NCBI RefSeq assembly: GCF_025766255.1 | Contig: NW_026516868.1 | Location: 1-50,312 of the forward strand | Direction: 5' to 3' | DNA length: 50,312 nt | DNA from: Zychaea mexicana | Taxonomy: Eukaryota > Mucoromycota > Mucoromycetes > Mucorales > Lichtheimiaceae | In this document: in pieces, positions 32,466 to 43,995 of the stretch | Layout of the letters: each line of letters begins with the position of its first letter | Numbering within the stretch: position 1 is the stretch's first letter | Made by a program: the position numbers and the translations under genes | The notes under the pieces: generated by a model | What the model saw: only the letters and a program-made list of their open reading frames with translations | The model's database searches: none | What the model was told of the DNA's origin: nothing

Positions 32466-33507
32466 ACATAGTTTTAGTCAACTAAGACTTCAAAAAGTTG
32501 AAGAAGTAGATAATATATTAAGTGTAGCAGAGCAGATCAGCAGAATTTGTAAGTACTTAAGATTTTCAATTCAAGTCAAGACATAATAAAAGTTAAGCAG
32601 TACAAAGCCAAAGTCAAGTAAGATATAGTATGGCTGTTTCACTCGTGATAGGAAGCTTTCAGGCTAACGTACAGGAAATGGCAAGAGTGCGTTAGAGACT
32701 CACTGTGTGCACAAGCCTACTATTTTGCTGTGGGAACAGGGTCTGAACGTTAAATTGGAGGGTGGTGGCTGAGGTAGGTGGAAAGTGTGGGGTTTGTTAG
32801 CGGAAGCAGGGAGGAAAAAACAACAACAACCAAAGATCCGTTTTTTTTTTCTCATTACCATTCGCCTTGCAAATCAACAGCTGCGACGCACACTTGTAAA
32901 TGGCTCCTACTCTCTTCACGATGAATAGAAGAAAAAAGAAAACAAAACGGCACAATCCACGGATTTCTTGAAAAACGAAATGAAGGTAATTGTTTTCTAA
33001 TAAAAAAAGCGCTTGCTCAAGATTTGTAAGGAGTAGACCGCCGTTACTGCTTAAAAAACGCCGGGTAAGTGAACAAGGGAAGGAAAAGGTTATCGGTTGT
33101 GCTTGGGGTATAGCTTTAGTGGACATATGCTCATTCAGAATTACTGTTTCTTTCTCTTTTTCTCTGTATATACTTGATGCACCATCTTGTACCATTCCAA
33201 CTTCAAACTTACGTGCGTAATACAACATCGTCTTCGACTTGCATAATCGATTCGTACTCACAACAACAACGACGCAACAATCTTTTTCTCCATTACTCAA
33301 ACACAATTATATACAACATGACGCTGATCCGCCATTGGCTTGCAAAACATACAACCTGACGCGATTACTTTGCTCCTTTTGCATATACCAACATTAACAT
33401 CGCCGGTCTTGATGGATAAATGAGCTGTAGATAGCTGGAAGGATAACTGACGGGTTTCTTTCCTTTTGTGTTGATGTGGATTGGATGAAAATAAAGTATG
33501 ATGACCG

Positions 33508-33816
33508 TTATATAAGAAAGATAACAAAGAAGGTTTTACAAGAGTTATACAAGTGCGAAGGATGTTGTTTCGTGGATACGGATGGTTTTTGTAATTTTTG
33601 ATATTGCGTGGCAGAGCGTCTGGTGCCATTCACAGTCTCGCGTTTGTGAGCCCATTTGTATCCACACAATTCCGAGATGCGATCCTTGAAGATCTGCCAT
33701 TGAGCAGTAGGAACGCACACGATTTCATCAGGAATGAGTGCAAGAACGCCAGGTACAGTCGAGTGAGAGAGAGCGTTGCGAATGTTGTCAAGGGTAGTAA
33801 CTTGTCGGTTGTTCAT
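33508..33816 (-). CDS. Short core ORF of the foldback element FB2
   Basis: ATG at 33816-33814, 102 codons: MNNRQVTTLDNIRNALSHST, then PGVLALIPDEIVCV, WQIFKDRISELCGYKW and a basic C-terminus. The composition is protein-like, and the same frame begins in FB1 but is broken there. A second frame further 5' (34193-33876, with KIKVKDHTLC and MGLHVITSASIKTIDIAL) is open in both FB copies (FB1: about 29933-30130). This may be part of the same gene after splicing. No family recognised and no DDE motif is visible. Confidence 0.4.
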   Translation of the reverse strand: MNNRQVTTLDNIRNALSHSTVPGVLALIPDEIVCVPTAQWQIFKDRISELCGYKWAHKRETVNGTRRSATQYQKLQKPSVSTKQHPSHLYNSCKTFFVIFLI

Positions 33817-35324
33817 AGTTGTTGTTATTAACAACAAATAAAGTTGCTGTTGTAATAGCAAAAAAACTTCCTCCTTCATAACAACAAACGCCTTTTCTTT
33901 TTTGTCCCTGCCATATTATCATCACCGCCCAGAGCTATATCTATAGTTTTTATAGAAGCACTTGTAATAACATGCAATCCCATCCCACACCCGTTTATGC
34001 AGACAACTGAAACATAATGACTACATAATGTATGATCTTTTACTTTTATTTTTTTATCCCAACCATAACATCTACAGTAACAATAATAAAACCCTATATT
34101 CCACCCATCAGCATATATAACTACCTTATCCATCAAGACCGGCAATTTTCGTGTTGGCATATGCAAAAAGAAAAAGGTAATCGTCGTTGCCATCGTGTGT
34201 GTGCGAGTACAGCGAATTGCAGAGGAGGATTATAGCTGTGGTAGTGTGTATGCATCATAGGAATATAATTATCATCACATTGATGTGTATACAAACAGCA
34301 AAGAAAGAGATGGCCGTCATTACGATGATGATGTGCTTGAGCGTATAAGTATCAAAACAAAAGACCGGCGTCATAGTCGTCATCGTGTAATATGGGCGTA
34401 CATGATAGTGAAAGGCAAATGCGTCAGGCTGTATATTTTGCAAGTCAATGGCGGATCAGCGTCATGTTGTATATGATTGTGTTTGAGTAATGGAGAAGAA
34501 GATTGTTGCGTCGTTGTTGTTGTGAGTACGAATCGATTATGCAAGTCGAAGACGATGTTGTATTACGCACGTAAGTTTGACGTTGGAATGGTACAAGATG
34601 GTGCATCAAGTATATACAGAGAAAAAGAGAAAGAAACAGTAATTCTGAATGAGCATATGTCCACTAAAGCTATACCCCAAGCACAACCGATAACCTTTTC
34701 CTTCCCTTGTTCACTTACCCGGTGTTTTTTAAGCAGTAACGGCGGTCTACTCCTTACAAATCTTGAGCAAGCGCTTTTTTTATTAGAAAACAATTACCTT
34801 CATTTCGTTTTTCAAGAAATCCGTGGATTGTGCCGTTTTGTTTTCTTTTTTCTTCTATTCATCGTGAAGAGAGTAGGAGCCATTTACAAGTGTGCGTCGC
34901 AGCTGTTGATTTGCAAGGCGAATGGTAATGAGAAAAAAAAAACGGATCTTTGGTTGTTGTTGTTTTTTCCTCCCTGCTTCCGCTAACAAACCCTACACTT
35001 TCCACCTACCTCAGCCACCACCCTCCAATTTAACGTTCAGACCCTGTTCCCACAGCAAAATAGTAGGCTTGTGCACACAGTGAGTCTCTAACGCACTCTT
35101 GCCATTTCCTGTACGTTAGCCTGAAAGCTTCCTATCACGAGTGAAACAGCCATACTATATCTTACTTGACTTTGGCTTTGTACTGCTTAACTTTTATTAT
35201 GTCTTGACTTGAATTGAAAATCTTAAGTACTTACAAATTCTGCTGATCTGCTCTGCTACACTTAATATATTATCTACTTCTTCAACTTTTTGAAGTCTTA
35301 GTTGACTAAAACTATGTCCAGGCT

Positions 35325-35695
35325 GACTGTTATTATGTCCAGGTTGTCTATTATTTGTGTTTGGATTGATTATTATTCTTGTCCAGATTGATTTTCATTC
35401 ACGTACAGATTGATTTTACTCATGTCCAGATTGATTTTAATTCATGTCCAGGTCGATCCTTATTCATGTCCAGGTCGATCCTTATTCATGTCCAGATCAA
35501 TCTTTATTCATGTCCAGATCGATCTTTATTCATGTCCGGATCAATCTTTATTCATGTCCAGATCAATCTTTATTCATGTCCAGCTCGATTTTCATTCATG
35601 TCCAGCTCGATTTTTATTCATGTCTAGATCGATTTTCATTCATGTCCAGTTCGATTTTCATTCATGTCCACTCAGATTAACATTCATGTCCACTC
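35325..35695. repeat. 22-bp subterminal tandem array, right arm of FB2
   Basis: Mirror of 31955-32465 with about six fewer units. The length difference between the arms is explained by this array alone. Confidence 0.85.
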
Positions 35696-35742
35696 TGCCT
35701 AAATAAAAGTTCAAACGTCCGCTAGGAGATGAAAAATCCTGT

Positions 35743-36996
35743 ATATGGCAACAGCATACTAAAACGGCAATAGCAGTTACATAGTATATAGGCTTTTTTT
35801 CTTGAGAAAACCTTATTCTCAGAGCTATTACTAGCCAATGAGATATACTACAGAGCTATGATAAGAATTCTGTTATATAAATCAAGTGCTATGCAGTCAT
35901 TGGTAGGCTCAAAATTAGCAGTCACATCTCTAGATTTTTACTTTACATAGTAACTGATGACTTTTTTTGGAGAATTATTTTCTCAAAGGGGTTTCTTGTC
36001 AACTAAACATCCTACAGTGCCCTACTAAAAATCCTACTAATTAAGTCCCATCTTAGCTATGTACTCATATAATTGTTATGGCGATTCAACCACATTTCTT
36101 TTTTCTAATTTTTTTCATACTTATAGGTTGCTCTCATTTCGCTCTGAACAGAGAATACCATACCCCAATGTAGTAATGGAAGATACATTTTCTATTTTCC
36201 TTCCAAAAGAGGGCTTCGTAGAGGCCTCTATGGTGGCTCGCTCGCATCGATATAAAAAGAAACTGTCACTTGCAACAATAAAATATCGAAAGAAAAATAT
36301 ACCCTCTATTTTTCTTCTATTTTATCTGCTTTTATCATAAAAATAAACAATATTCCACCATCAGCTATTATTCGCCACCCAGCGAAGAAAGCATTGGTAG
36401 AGTAATTAAGACAGGGAATAAGCATAGTGTCAACCTATGTGCGAAGCATAAACTGAGCGAAGTGATGAAAGCATGAGGAGAGTAGTTAAGAAAGGAATCC
36501 AACATAGCATAAACCCGTGTAGGAAGCATAACCAGAGTGAAGCTGAGAAAGTGCCAGTAGAGTAATTAAGATATAGGAATGAAGCATAACATAAACCCAT
36601 GTGCGAAGCGCAACCTGTACGAAGCTGAGAAAGTGCAAGTAGAGTAATTAAGATATAGGAATGAAGCATAGCATAAACCTATGTGTGAAGTACAACCCGC
36701 ATGAAGCGGAGAAAGCACAAGTAGAGTAATGAAGATAAGAATTCAGCATAGTGTAAACCCGTGCATAAAGCGCAACCCAAGCGAAGCAAAGAAAGCACAA
36801 GTAAACTGACTAAGGTAGGAAATAACTATAGTGAATACTACATGAAACATTAATTGAATGAAATAAAGAAAATATAAGTGAAAATATTAAGATGAATTAT
36901 GTATACTATATACTAGCATTAAGTATAACACAAAAGATGCAGAGAAAGCATTATGAATTAAGTATAATATATAAACATTTAAACTATATATAGAAT
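35743..36996. repeat. Left arm of the large inverted repeat, inner part
   Basis: Mirrored by 49317-48064 with few differences; homology stops at CTATATATAGAAT. It includes a 70-codon frame (36122-36340) reading RIPYPNVVMEDTFSIFLPKE then VARSHRYKKKLSLATIKYRK, present in the other arm (48932-48720) with two changes, and the array at 36370-36830. The frame may be the end of a transposon gene; I cannot name it. Confidence 0.75.
36370..36830. repeat. About 80-bp tandem array (inner arm)
   Basis: About six units with the words GTAGAGTAATTAAGATATAG, GAATGAAGCATA and CCATGTGCGAAGCGCAACC. Mirrored at 48230-48690. Confidence 0.8.
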
Positions 36997-37155
36997 GAAC
37001 TGAATAAAAAAGCAAGAGTACCATCACTCAAATATAAATTGAACATATAAGATATATAGATAAATATGACTGAATAAAAAATAAAGAAAAGATAAGTGGA
37101 AATATTAAGATATGAACATATATATAAACAAAAGAAAATAAGAGTTTACCAATGA
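36997..37155. other. AT-rich spacer, no gene
   Basis: Low-complexity A/T and purine-rich sequence between the large arm and the first bounded Harbinger element. Confidence 0.5.
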
Positions 37156-37380
37156 TTAGAGCATCTCCAACGGTCGTTCTAAATTCTATTTTAGGATTCC
37201 GAAATAGAAAATTTCGAGTTCCAACGGTCATCCTATTTCTATTCTATTTTAGAAAAGGGTCAAATTTTTTAGAATAGGCGTCCCAAAATTAGGGCAAGTT
37301 TTCTAAAATAAAATCGCGTTGTTGTACGCAGTAAAATAAAGCTCTCTCTTCTTTATAAATCACTTCCTTTTCCAACAACA

Positions 37381-38308
37381 ATGTCTTCCAGTTCTTCTGC
37401 CCCGATCCCCATCACTAATGTCGAATCTCGTGTCGAATCGACCACTGTTCCCGAAGTTGTTGCAGAATCGTCGACAGCAGCAGCAGCAAAAGCTGGCAAT
37501 CACGGTCCGAGCTGGAGCAATGAAGAGGATGTGTGGTTGTGTCAATCCTAGCTTGCCACCTCCACTCGTTCGTCAAAGGGCACCGATGTTCCCCTCCAAA
37601 TATTGTGGGAGACTATCTACAAAGATTTTCTTCAAAGAGGGGCAGATAAGGATATATGAACTGGCTAGGGAGCCCTCTCGGGCCACTGGGGTACCATCCA
37701 AAGAGAGGTGTCTAGATACTGTGGTTGTCTTGCAAAAGCTCTTGCACAAAATAAAAGCGGAAACAACGAAGACAATGAGGTTAGGGGATGCTAGTTTTCA
37801 TAAAGGATACGATACCAGTACTGATGAATATATGGGAGTGAAGAAAGACTACGCAGTAACGCTGTATAAGAAAGCTGCGAAATCTGCTTGGAAGTTTCAA
37901 TACTGTTATAATGAGCTTCATGAGCAACCAAAGTTCAGTAACAAGTATGTCAATGTGACAAATCAAAGCGTACCTGAGTATATGAAGCGCCCAATCGGTC
38001 GCAAGAAAGCCAAGGAGCAAGAGAAGGAGGATGGAACGCGCAAGCGTAAATTGGACGATGATCGCGCTCAATTGGCGAAGGCTGAAGAGGAGCATGTCTA
38101 GAACAGCTGCAGGTGCATCGAGCTCTAGGAGAAAATGAACGACGATGAAGTGATGCGAGAACAGCTCGACAGATACTGAGGAGCTGAACTCGAGTATTGG
38201 ATGCTGAGAAAAGGCGAGGCTTTGGCCAATGCCAAGGGCAGAATCGCAAAAGCTATTGTTCAGGACGTAGAAGTTCAACAGACTACCGACGACGAAGTTG
38301 ATGAGTAA
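37381..38308 (+). pseudogene. Harbinger Myb/SANT-like protein (element A), broken
   Basis: ATG at 37381. A Ser/Thr-rich leader is followed by GPSWSNEEDVWLCQS, the start of a Myb/SANT-like domain. A TAG replaces the Trp expected next (about 37546). Further on, pieces in shifted frames continue the family pattern: SGHWGTIQREVSRYCGCLAK, then YKKAAKSAWKFQYCYNELHE, then RPIGRKKAKEQEKEDG, the C-terminal motif shared with NAM-associated domains. At least one nonsense and two frame changes are needed, so it is dead. Family knowledge: this partner helps the transposase enter the nucleus and bind DNA ends. Confidence 0.75.
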
Positions 38309-38345
38309 TAGAAAACAATAAATAAAAAATATCTTTTGTGTTTTA

Positions 38346-39723
38346 CTAGATCATATTGCCTTGGTGCTGCCACAAATGCTCAACGAGGTCGTTCTTCAGT
38401 TGATCGTGGACTGCAACATCCTTGATCTCATCATAGCGATTCAAGTATTCGCTCATGGTGTTTAGATCCCTGCGAACTGTCAAAATGGGCGCTGATCCAA
38501 CACTTCGCAATACTTTGGCTTCATTGTCATCAGCAACATCCTCTCCTGGATCGCAGCACTGATCTTCAATAATCATGTTATCCAAGATTATGCATGCGCG
38601 CATAACCATTGAAAGATCGTCGGGTTGCCATAGTCTTACTAGGTGTCGAATCACAGCAAATCTACTTTGCAAGATCCCAAAGGCATGCTCGACATCCTTA
38701 CGGTACGCTTCTTGCATACAGACAAACAACTATATAAGTAGTTAGAGTTGCTGCTCTCCATATGCATTGTTAAAATTTACCTTTTTTTTCTTCTCAATCG
38801 GATGCGTGATTGAATCCATAAACGTAGCCCACGGCGGGTAAATACCATCAACTAAATAATAGCCTTTGGTGTAGTTGTGGCCATTGACAGAAAAGTTGAT
38901 GGGCGACGTAACATCAGACGCCAGATCATCGAAGATGGGGGAACGCTGCAAGACATTGATGTCATTTAGCGTACCCGGGAGACCGAAGAATGCGTGCCAG
39001 ATCCATGTTTCGAAGTCTGCTACAGCCTCAAGGATTACTGTAGCTTTCTTCTCTTTGCCTTGATAATTGGCCTTTCCATCTGGTAGGACAGTTTTTCCAT
39101 TCCCAATGCATGCAGTCCAAGGAACCGAGCATACCAGGGAACCCGCGTTTTTCCGCCATATCAAGAAGCCGCTTGATATCATCCTCGTTTGGTGAGCGCA
39201 GGTATTCGTCACTAAAGATGCGGCTGATTGCCAAGCAGAAGCGCTTTAGGCACTCAAGAGCAGTGCTTGCACCTAGGCGAACATATTCGTCGGTCGCATC
39301 GGCAGATACGCCATATGCCAGTTGGCGAATTGCTGCCGTCGCTTTCTGCAGCGGTGTCAATCTAGGTGTATGAGCCGCATCATACTTCTATGGAAAGAAG
39401 GCATCTTTCTACTCCAATTCGCTTACGATCCGTTTGAAAAGCCGACGACTCATGCGAAAACGAGTACGGAACTTGTATTCTGGGTAAACAGGATTGTCGC
39501 CAAAATAGTCATTGTATAAACGCCAATGACCTACAACGCGATCGCGGTTAATGACGAGATGACTAGGAACAGAGCCTTTTCTGGGTTTTCTCACTTGATC
39601 GTCGTCTTGGTCATCAGCTGCAAAGATTCTCTGAAGACGCTCAACTCTGCACTGACGTTGGCGTTCTTCCTCGATGTCTTCATCGAACATTTGTTCTAGG
39701 TTGCAAATATTTTGGCTTGACAT
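38346..39723 (-). pseudogene. Harbinger DDE transposase (element A), broken
   Basis: ATG at 39723-39721. The order is an N-terminal region, the conserved ATAAIRQLAYGVSADATDEY, FPGMLGSLDCMHWEWKNCP (first catalytic D), TWIWHAFFGLPGTLNDINVL (second D), GYYLVDGIYPPWATF, then after a GTAAAT..AG intron near 38750-38730, RKDVEHAFGILQSRFAVIRH (catalytic E). All three catalytic residues are still encoded. Two in-frame TAG codons (39411-39409 and 39390-39388) and a one-base shift after NCPTRWKGQ (about 39080) break it. DDE_Tnp_4 family; it would cut at the inverted repeats and duplicate TTA. Confidence 0.85.
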
Positions 39724-40106
39724 TGTGGAATGAGTGGTTGAAGTAAAAAGAGCAGAGCAGTAAATTCAATAGCCAGTTTTAGAATAGCGCGACTGTTAGA
39801 AAAACCATGCCAATTCTATGGTCCTACTAGGATAGCGGTGTTCTATTTTAGAAAAATTTTAGAACGACCGTTGGAGATGCTCTTAGTTCTCAAATTATAG
39901 TTACTAAGAGCACTCGCAACGGACCCTGTAAAATTTCCTGTAAACCCGATTTACAGGTCATTTTACACTTTTGTCTTCGCACCGGTCCCTCTAAAATTGT
40001 CTGTAAAAATGAGAATCTGTAAATTTTTCTCCAAAACCTGTAAAGTAACAGGTCCTGTCTGAGCTCCTGTAAAAACCCCCTTCTCTTTTGAAACAAACTT
40101 TTTAAC

Positions 40107-41096
40107 ATGAACACCAACAACAGCATTCCCACTTCTACGACTACGGTCACTTCTGCCCCCGAAACCACCCTCCCCTCAAGCCGAAACGCTACCGCTGCCT
40201 CCTCTGTCGCAACTGCCGACCAAAAGAAGACGAAAGGTGCTTGGTGGCGCAATGACGAGGATCAGCTCTTGGTCCAAGCCTACCTTCTAATCAACAAAGA
40301 TGAAAAGGTTGGCATCAACCAAGATTCGAAAACGTTTTGGCAACGCGTTTTTGAAGAGTTTGAAAAAGGTGGTAACGACAAGAACCGCACTCCCGAAAGT
40401 TGTCAAGGTCGTTGGGAGATTATCAGCGCGCAAATCGCGAGATATGCAGCGGCTGTGGCCTTTATCGAGAGAGGGCCACCAAAAAGTGGCGAGGCCGATG
40501 ATGACAAGGTAGTCTTTTGCACATTAAAATGCATATAACAGATTCGAGAAGTTCCTTTCTTTCTGATAAAGTTCATATAATAGAAGCAGCGCATCGTCGA
40601 AAGGTATAACAGCAAAGCCGAAGCACGGTATAAGCCTTTCAAGATGGCTCATTGCTGGCCTCTGCTGAAGAATGAGCAGAAATTTAAGTTCGTCAGCGAC
40701 AAGGCCAACGAGGTCAGCGTGGATGGTGAGAAGGATGTGCGGCCCCTTGGTAACAAGAAAGCCAAGGCTCTGAAGAGACGACACGCCGAAGACGACGATC
40801 TCGCGAGCCTGGCTGATGAACAGGTGAAGCTCGCCCGTCTCGAGGTCGTCGAGGAAGAGAAGAGACGCAGACTCTTAGAAGAGATGCTCAAAGAAGCGCA
40901 AAAGGCAAACGAAGAGGCGCGACTGGCTAGAGAAGAAGCCATCATGAGCAAGGACTTGGACTCTCTTAGTCCTACTCAGAGATGGTACTTCGAGAAAAAG
41001 CAACAGGAAATCGTAGATCGATTGAAAGAAGAGACGGAGAAGGATGTGGTCCAGGAAGGAGAGTCCGGAGACTGTTCGGAGGAAGAGTGTGAATAA
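40107..41096 (+). CDS. Harbinger Myb/SANT-like DNA-binding partner (element B), intact
   Basis: ATG at 40107. Exon 1 ends at 40508; the GTAGTC..CAG intron joins to 40590 (40584 also stays in frame). Stop TAA at 41096, about 302 residues. The N-terminus is Ser/Thr-rich. The Myb/SANT-like domain follows (KGAWWRNDEDQLLVQAYLLI, then RTPESCQGRWEIISAQIARY), the KMAHCWPLLKNEQKF segment, PLGNKKAKALKRR (NAM-associated motif) and a long charged coiled coil (EEEKRRRLLEEMLKEAQKAN). No disabling change is visible, unlike the transposase of the same element. It is expected to bind the subterminal TGTAAA words and recruit a transposase, possibly supplied from elsewhere. Confidence 0.85.
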
Positions 41097-41187
41097 AGCG
41101 CGAGAAACGATGGCCGTTCTTCCGAACATATAAAAAAAACAGCTGTACTGCATGAAAGGTAAGTATTTATTGTACGTGAGATACATA

Positions 41188-42582
41188 TTAGTGCCACATG
41201 TGCTCGATTAGATCATTGCGTAGTGAGTCATGGACAGTGCGGTCCATGATGGCATTGTTCACTCGTTGCATTATGTGAGCTTCGGCTGCACCATCGCGAG
41301 AAAACGACGGCTCAACCTGGAAAAAAGCCTTCTCGTAATCGAAGGTTTCTTTCTTGTTGTAGTCGTACGTATCTCTCTCATCTTCAACAATGATGTTATG
41401 CAAAATTATGCACGTCTTCATTATGTTTGACAGTTCGGAAATTGACCAAGAAAGTGCCGGGTGCCTGACAATTGCGAAACGCGCTTGCAGCACGCCAAAC
41501 ACACGCTCAATATCCTTACGGACAGCTTCATGTCTCTCCTTGTAGTACTAAAAAGTTTGGTAAATAATATTAGACAAATGTTATCTGTTTCTAATTTTTT
41601 ATCGTCAATAAATAGAACAGTACCTTTTGTTTGTTGTCCAAAGGATACTTAATACTTTTCACAAACGTTCCCCACGGGGGTAGATGCCGTCAACCAAGTA
41701 AAATCCTTGATTGTACTCTTTGCCATTTACTTGAAACTTGACAGTTGGCGCACGTTGGCTGATGACATCGTCGAACAAAGGAGACCTATGCAGAACATTG
41801 ATGTCGTTGTTCGATCCAGGTACGCCGAAATGACAGTGCCAGATCCAAAGGTCTTACGAAGCAACGGCTTCAAGAATAACTGATGGCCGCCTTCTTTGCC
41901 ACTGGTATACTGGCATGCCAACCTGTTGGGCAGTTCTTCCAGCGCCAATGCATGCAATCCAACGATCCCAGCATGCCAGGGAATGCACTGCTCGCCAAAA
42001 GCAAGAAGACGCTTCAGGTCTTCGTCAGTTGGACGCGGAGGTATTCTTCGCTAACGATTCGATGATACCTCGACAAAACTCCCTCAGAGTATGTCTGGCT
42101 GTGGATTCAGCCATTCTGAAGTAGTTGTCGACGGCATCTGCAGATCCGCCGTACGCCAACATGTTGATGGCCACACATACCTTCTGAATTACCGAAAATC
42201 CAAGTCTATTAGCTGCGTCGCGTCTTTGCTGGAAGTAGGTGTACTTTGTCTCAAGCACGTTCACGATACATAGAAAGAGTTCACGTCTCATACGGAAGCG
42301 GCGTCGAAAAGTGGCTGCATCGTTCATACAGTCTTCATTGAAGTAGTCTCTCATGAGCAACCACTCAAAAAGCGGACGCAAGCGATCCTTGTATCGTCGT
42401 CCAGGAACAGAGCCACTGCTACCCTTGCGTTTGCCGACCGAGTATTTGCGAGCTTGGATCTTGTCGATCAACTCCAAAAGGCGTCTCGAGCCGCGTTTCT
42501 GTTGCTTGCGTTTTTGGTGATTCTCTTCCTCAAATATAAATGCGCTTTGCACGATTCGATGAACAATAGATTGCGGATTCAT
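41188..42582 (-). pseudogene. Harbinger DDE transposase (element B), frameshifted
   Basis: ATG at 42582-42580. The first 185 codons are intact (to about 42025) and include YKDRLRPLFEWLLMRDYF and INMLAYGGSADAVDNYFRM. The rest is spread over shifted frames: EEYLRVQLTDEDLKRLLAFG, LGSLDCMHWRWKNCPT (first D), WIWHCHFGVPGSNNDINVLH (second D), then after an intron RKDIERVFGVLQARFAIVRH (E) and the C-terminus to 41188. The catalytic residues survive, so the damage is a few small indels. Sequencing error is possible but several independent shifts make decay likelier. Confidence 0.8.
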
Positions 42583-42984
42583 TTTGAAAGAGAAGGTAGC
42601 GAAACGAAATATATTTCACGCTGCCCCGGTCTATTTCTTTAACAATTTATGACGTCGCTATTTCGCGTTATTCGCGTTATTCGCATTACACTCGCAATTA
42701 ACGCTTATATTTTACAGGAACCGTTGTGAAATATAGACCTGTAAAATGATAAATTATTTACAGGACCCGATTTTACAGGAAATTTTTACAGGCACCGCTG
42801 CGAATGCTCTAAAGAGATATGAGAGATGAATATACATAGGGCTTGAATCTGAGATATGAGATGGATATTAAAGAATCTTTGAAGTTTTTTTTAGAATAAT
42901 TATAAAACAAAATATAAGATAACTTTAGAACTAATAAAATCAACATTTAACATTTGAGATATAGAATTATAAGTCACAACTTAA

Positions 42985-43961
42985 AATATAGAATACAGAA
43001 TAAAGAATATAGAATAAAGAGTGAAGAAAAAAGAATAAAGAATAAAGAGTAAAGAAAAAAGAACAAAGAATAAAGAATAAAGAGAATGGAGAATAATGAA
43101 TGAAGAATAAAGAATAAAGAATGAAAATTACAGAATATAGAATAATGAATAAAGAATAAAAATTATACAACATAGAATAAAGAATAAAGAATAAAGAACA
43201 GAGAATAAAGAAATAAAGAATAAAGAACAAAGAAAATAGAATTTAGAATTTAGAACAAAGAATAAAGAATTAAGAATATAGAATATAGAATATAAAATAA
43301 AGAAATAAAGAAATAAAAATAAAGAATAAAGAATAAAGAAATAAAGAATAAAGAATAAAGAATAAAGAACAAGAATAAGAATAAAGAGAATGAAGAATAT
43401 AGAACAAAGAATAAAGAATAAAGAATAAAGAGAATAAAGAATAAAGAACCAAGAATAAAGAATAAAGAATAAAGAATAAAAAAAAAAAAAAAAAGAATAA
43501 AGAATAAAGAATAAAGAATAAAGAATAAAGAATAAAGAATATAGAATAAAGAAAATAGAATATAAAATATAAAATAAAGAAATAAAAAATAGAGAACATA
43601 GAATAAAGAATAAAGGAAAAACAATAAAGAATAAAGAATAAAGAATAAAGAATGAAGAAAAAAGAAAAAAGAAAAAAGAACAACAATAAAGAATAAAGAG
43701 AATGAAGAATAAAGAGAATGAAGAATAAAGAGAATAAAGAATATAGAATAAACAGCATAGAACATAGAATAAAGAATGAGAATAAAGAATAAAGAATATA
43801 GAATAAAGAATAAAGAACATAGAATAAAGAATAAAGAACATAGAATAAAGAATAAAGAATAAAGAATAAAGAATAAAGAATAAAGAATAAAGATAAAGAA
43901 TAAAGAATAAAGGATAAAGAATAAAGAATAAAGAATAAAGAATAAAAATAAAAATAAAAAT

Positions 43962-43995
<34 letters not shown>

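Larger units (their letters stand above)
31909..35742. mobile_element. Foldback element FB2, 3.83 kb, with arms of about 1.3-1.45 kb
   Basis: Ends are ACAGGATTTTTCATCTCCTA and its exact complement. The arm 31909-33362 is mirrored by 34431-35742 (the right arm is shorter by about 140 bp, mostly lost tandem repeats). The flanks TATCTATCAT and ATATGGCAAC are contiguous in the mirrored sequence at 49317/49318, so the empty site is preserved. Removing 31909-35742 recreates it exactly, with no extra bases. Each arm holds a 22-bp tandem array, then the inner arm shared with FB1 from the word AATTGGAGGG inward. The core holds a conserved short ORF. Confidence 0.85.
37159..39882. mobile_element. PIF/Harbinger element A, complete but decayed
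   Basis: Terminal inverted repeats GAGCATCTCCAACGGTCGTT and complement, extended with matches to AAATTCTATTTTAG. The 3-bp target duplication TTA is at 37156-37158 and 39883-39885, as expected for the superfamily. It carries a Myb-like gene on the plus strand and a DDE transposase gene on the minus strand, converging. Length 2724 bp. Confidence 0.92.
39908..42809. mobile_element. PIF/Harbinger element B
   Basis: Left end GAGCACTCGCAACGGACCCT, right end complement GAGCATTCGCAGCGGTGCCT, both followed by CTGTAAA-rich subterminal words. Target duplication TAA at 39905-39907 and 42810-42812. Same two-gene convergent layout as element A; length 2902 bp. It lies only 25 bp from element A, and the two have different ends, so they are separate insertions. 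Confidence 0.92.

Noticed and set aside
32797..33306. 169-codon frame present in both arms of FB2 (also 34477-34986)
   Set aside because: Identity is due to the inverted duplication of the arm; no domain, runs of Val and Phe from simple sequence, and broken in FB1.
31909..35742. FB2 as a Helitron or Crypton because no target duplication is visible
   Set aside because: Helitrons lack long inverted arms and end in CTRR with no terminal inverted repeats; Cryptons lack inverted ends; no Rep/Hel or YR gene is inside.
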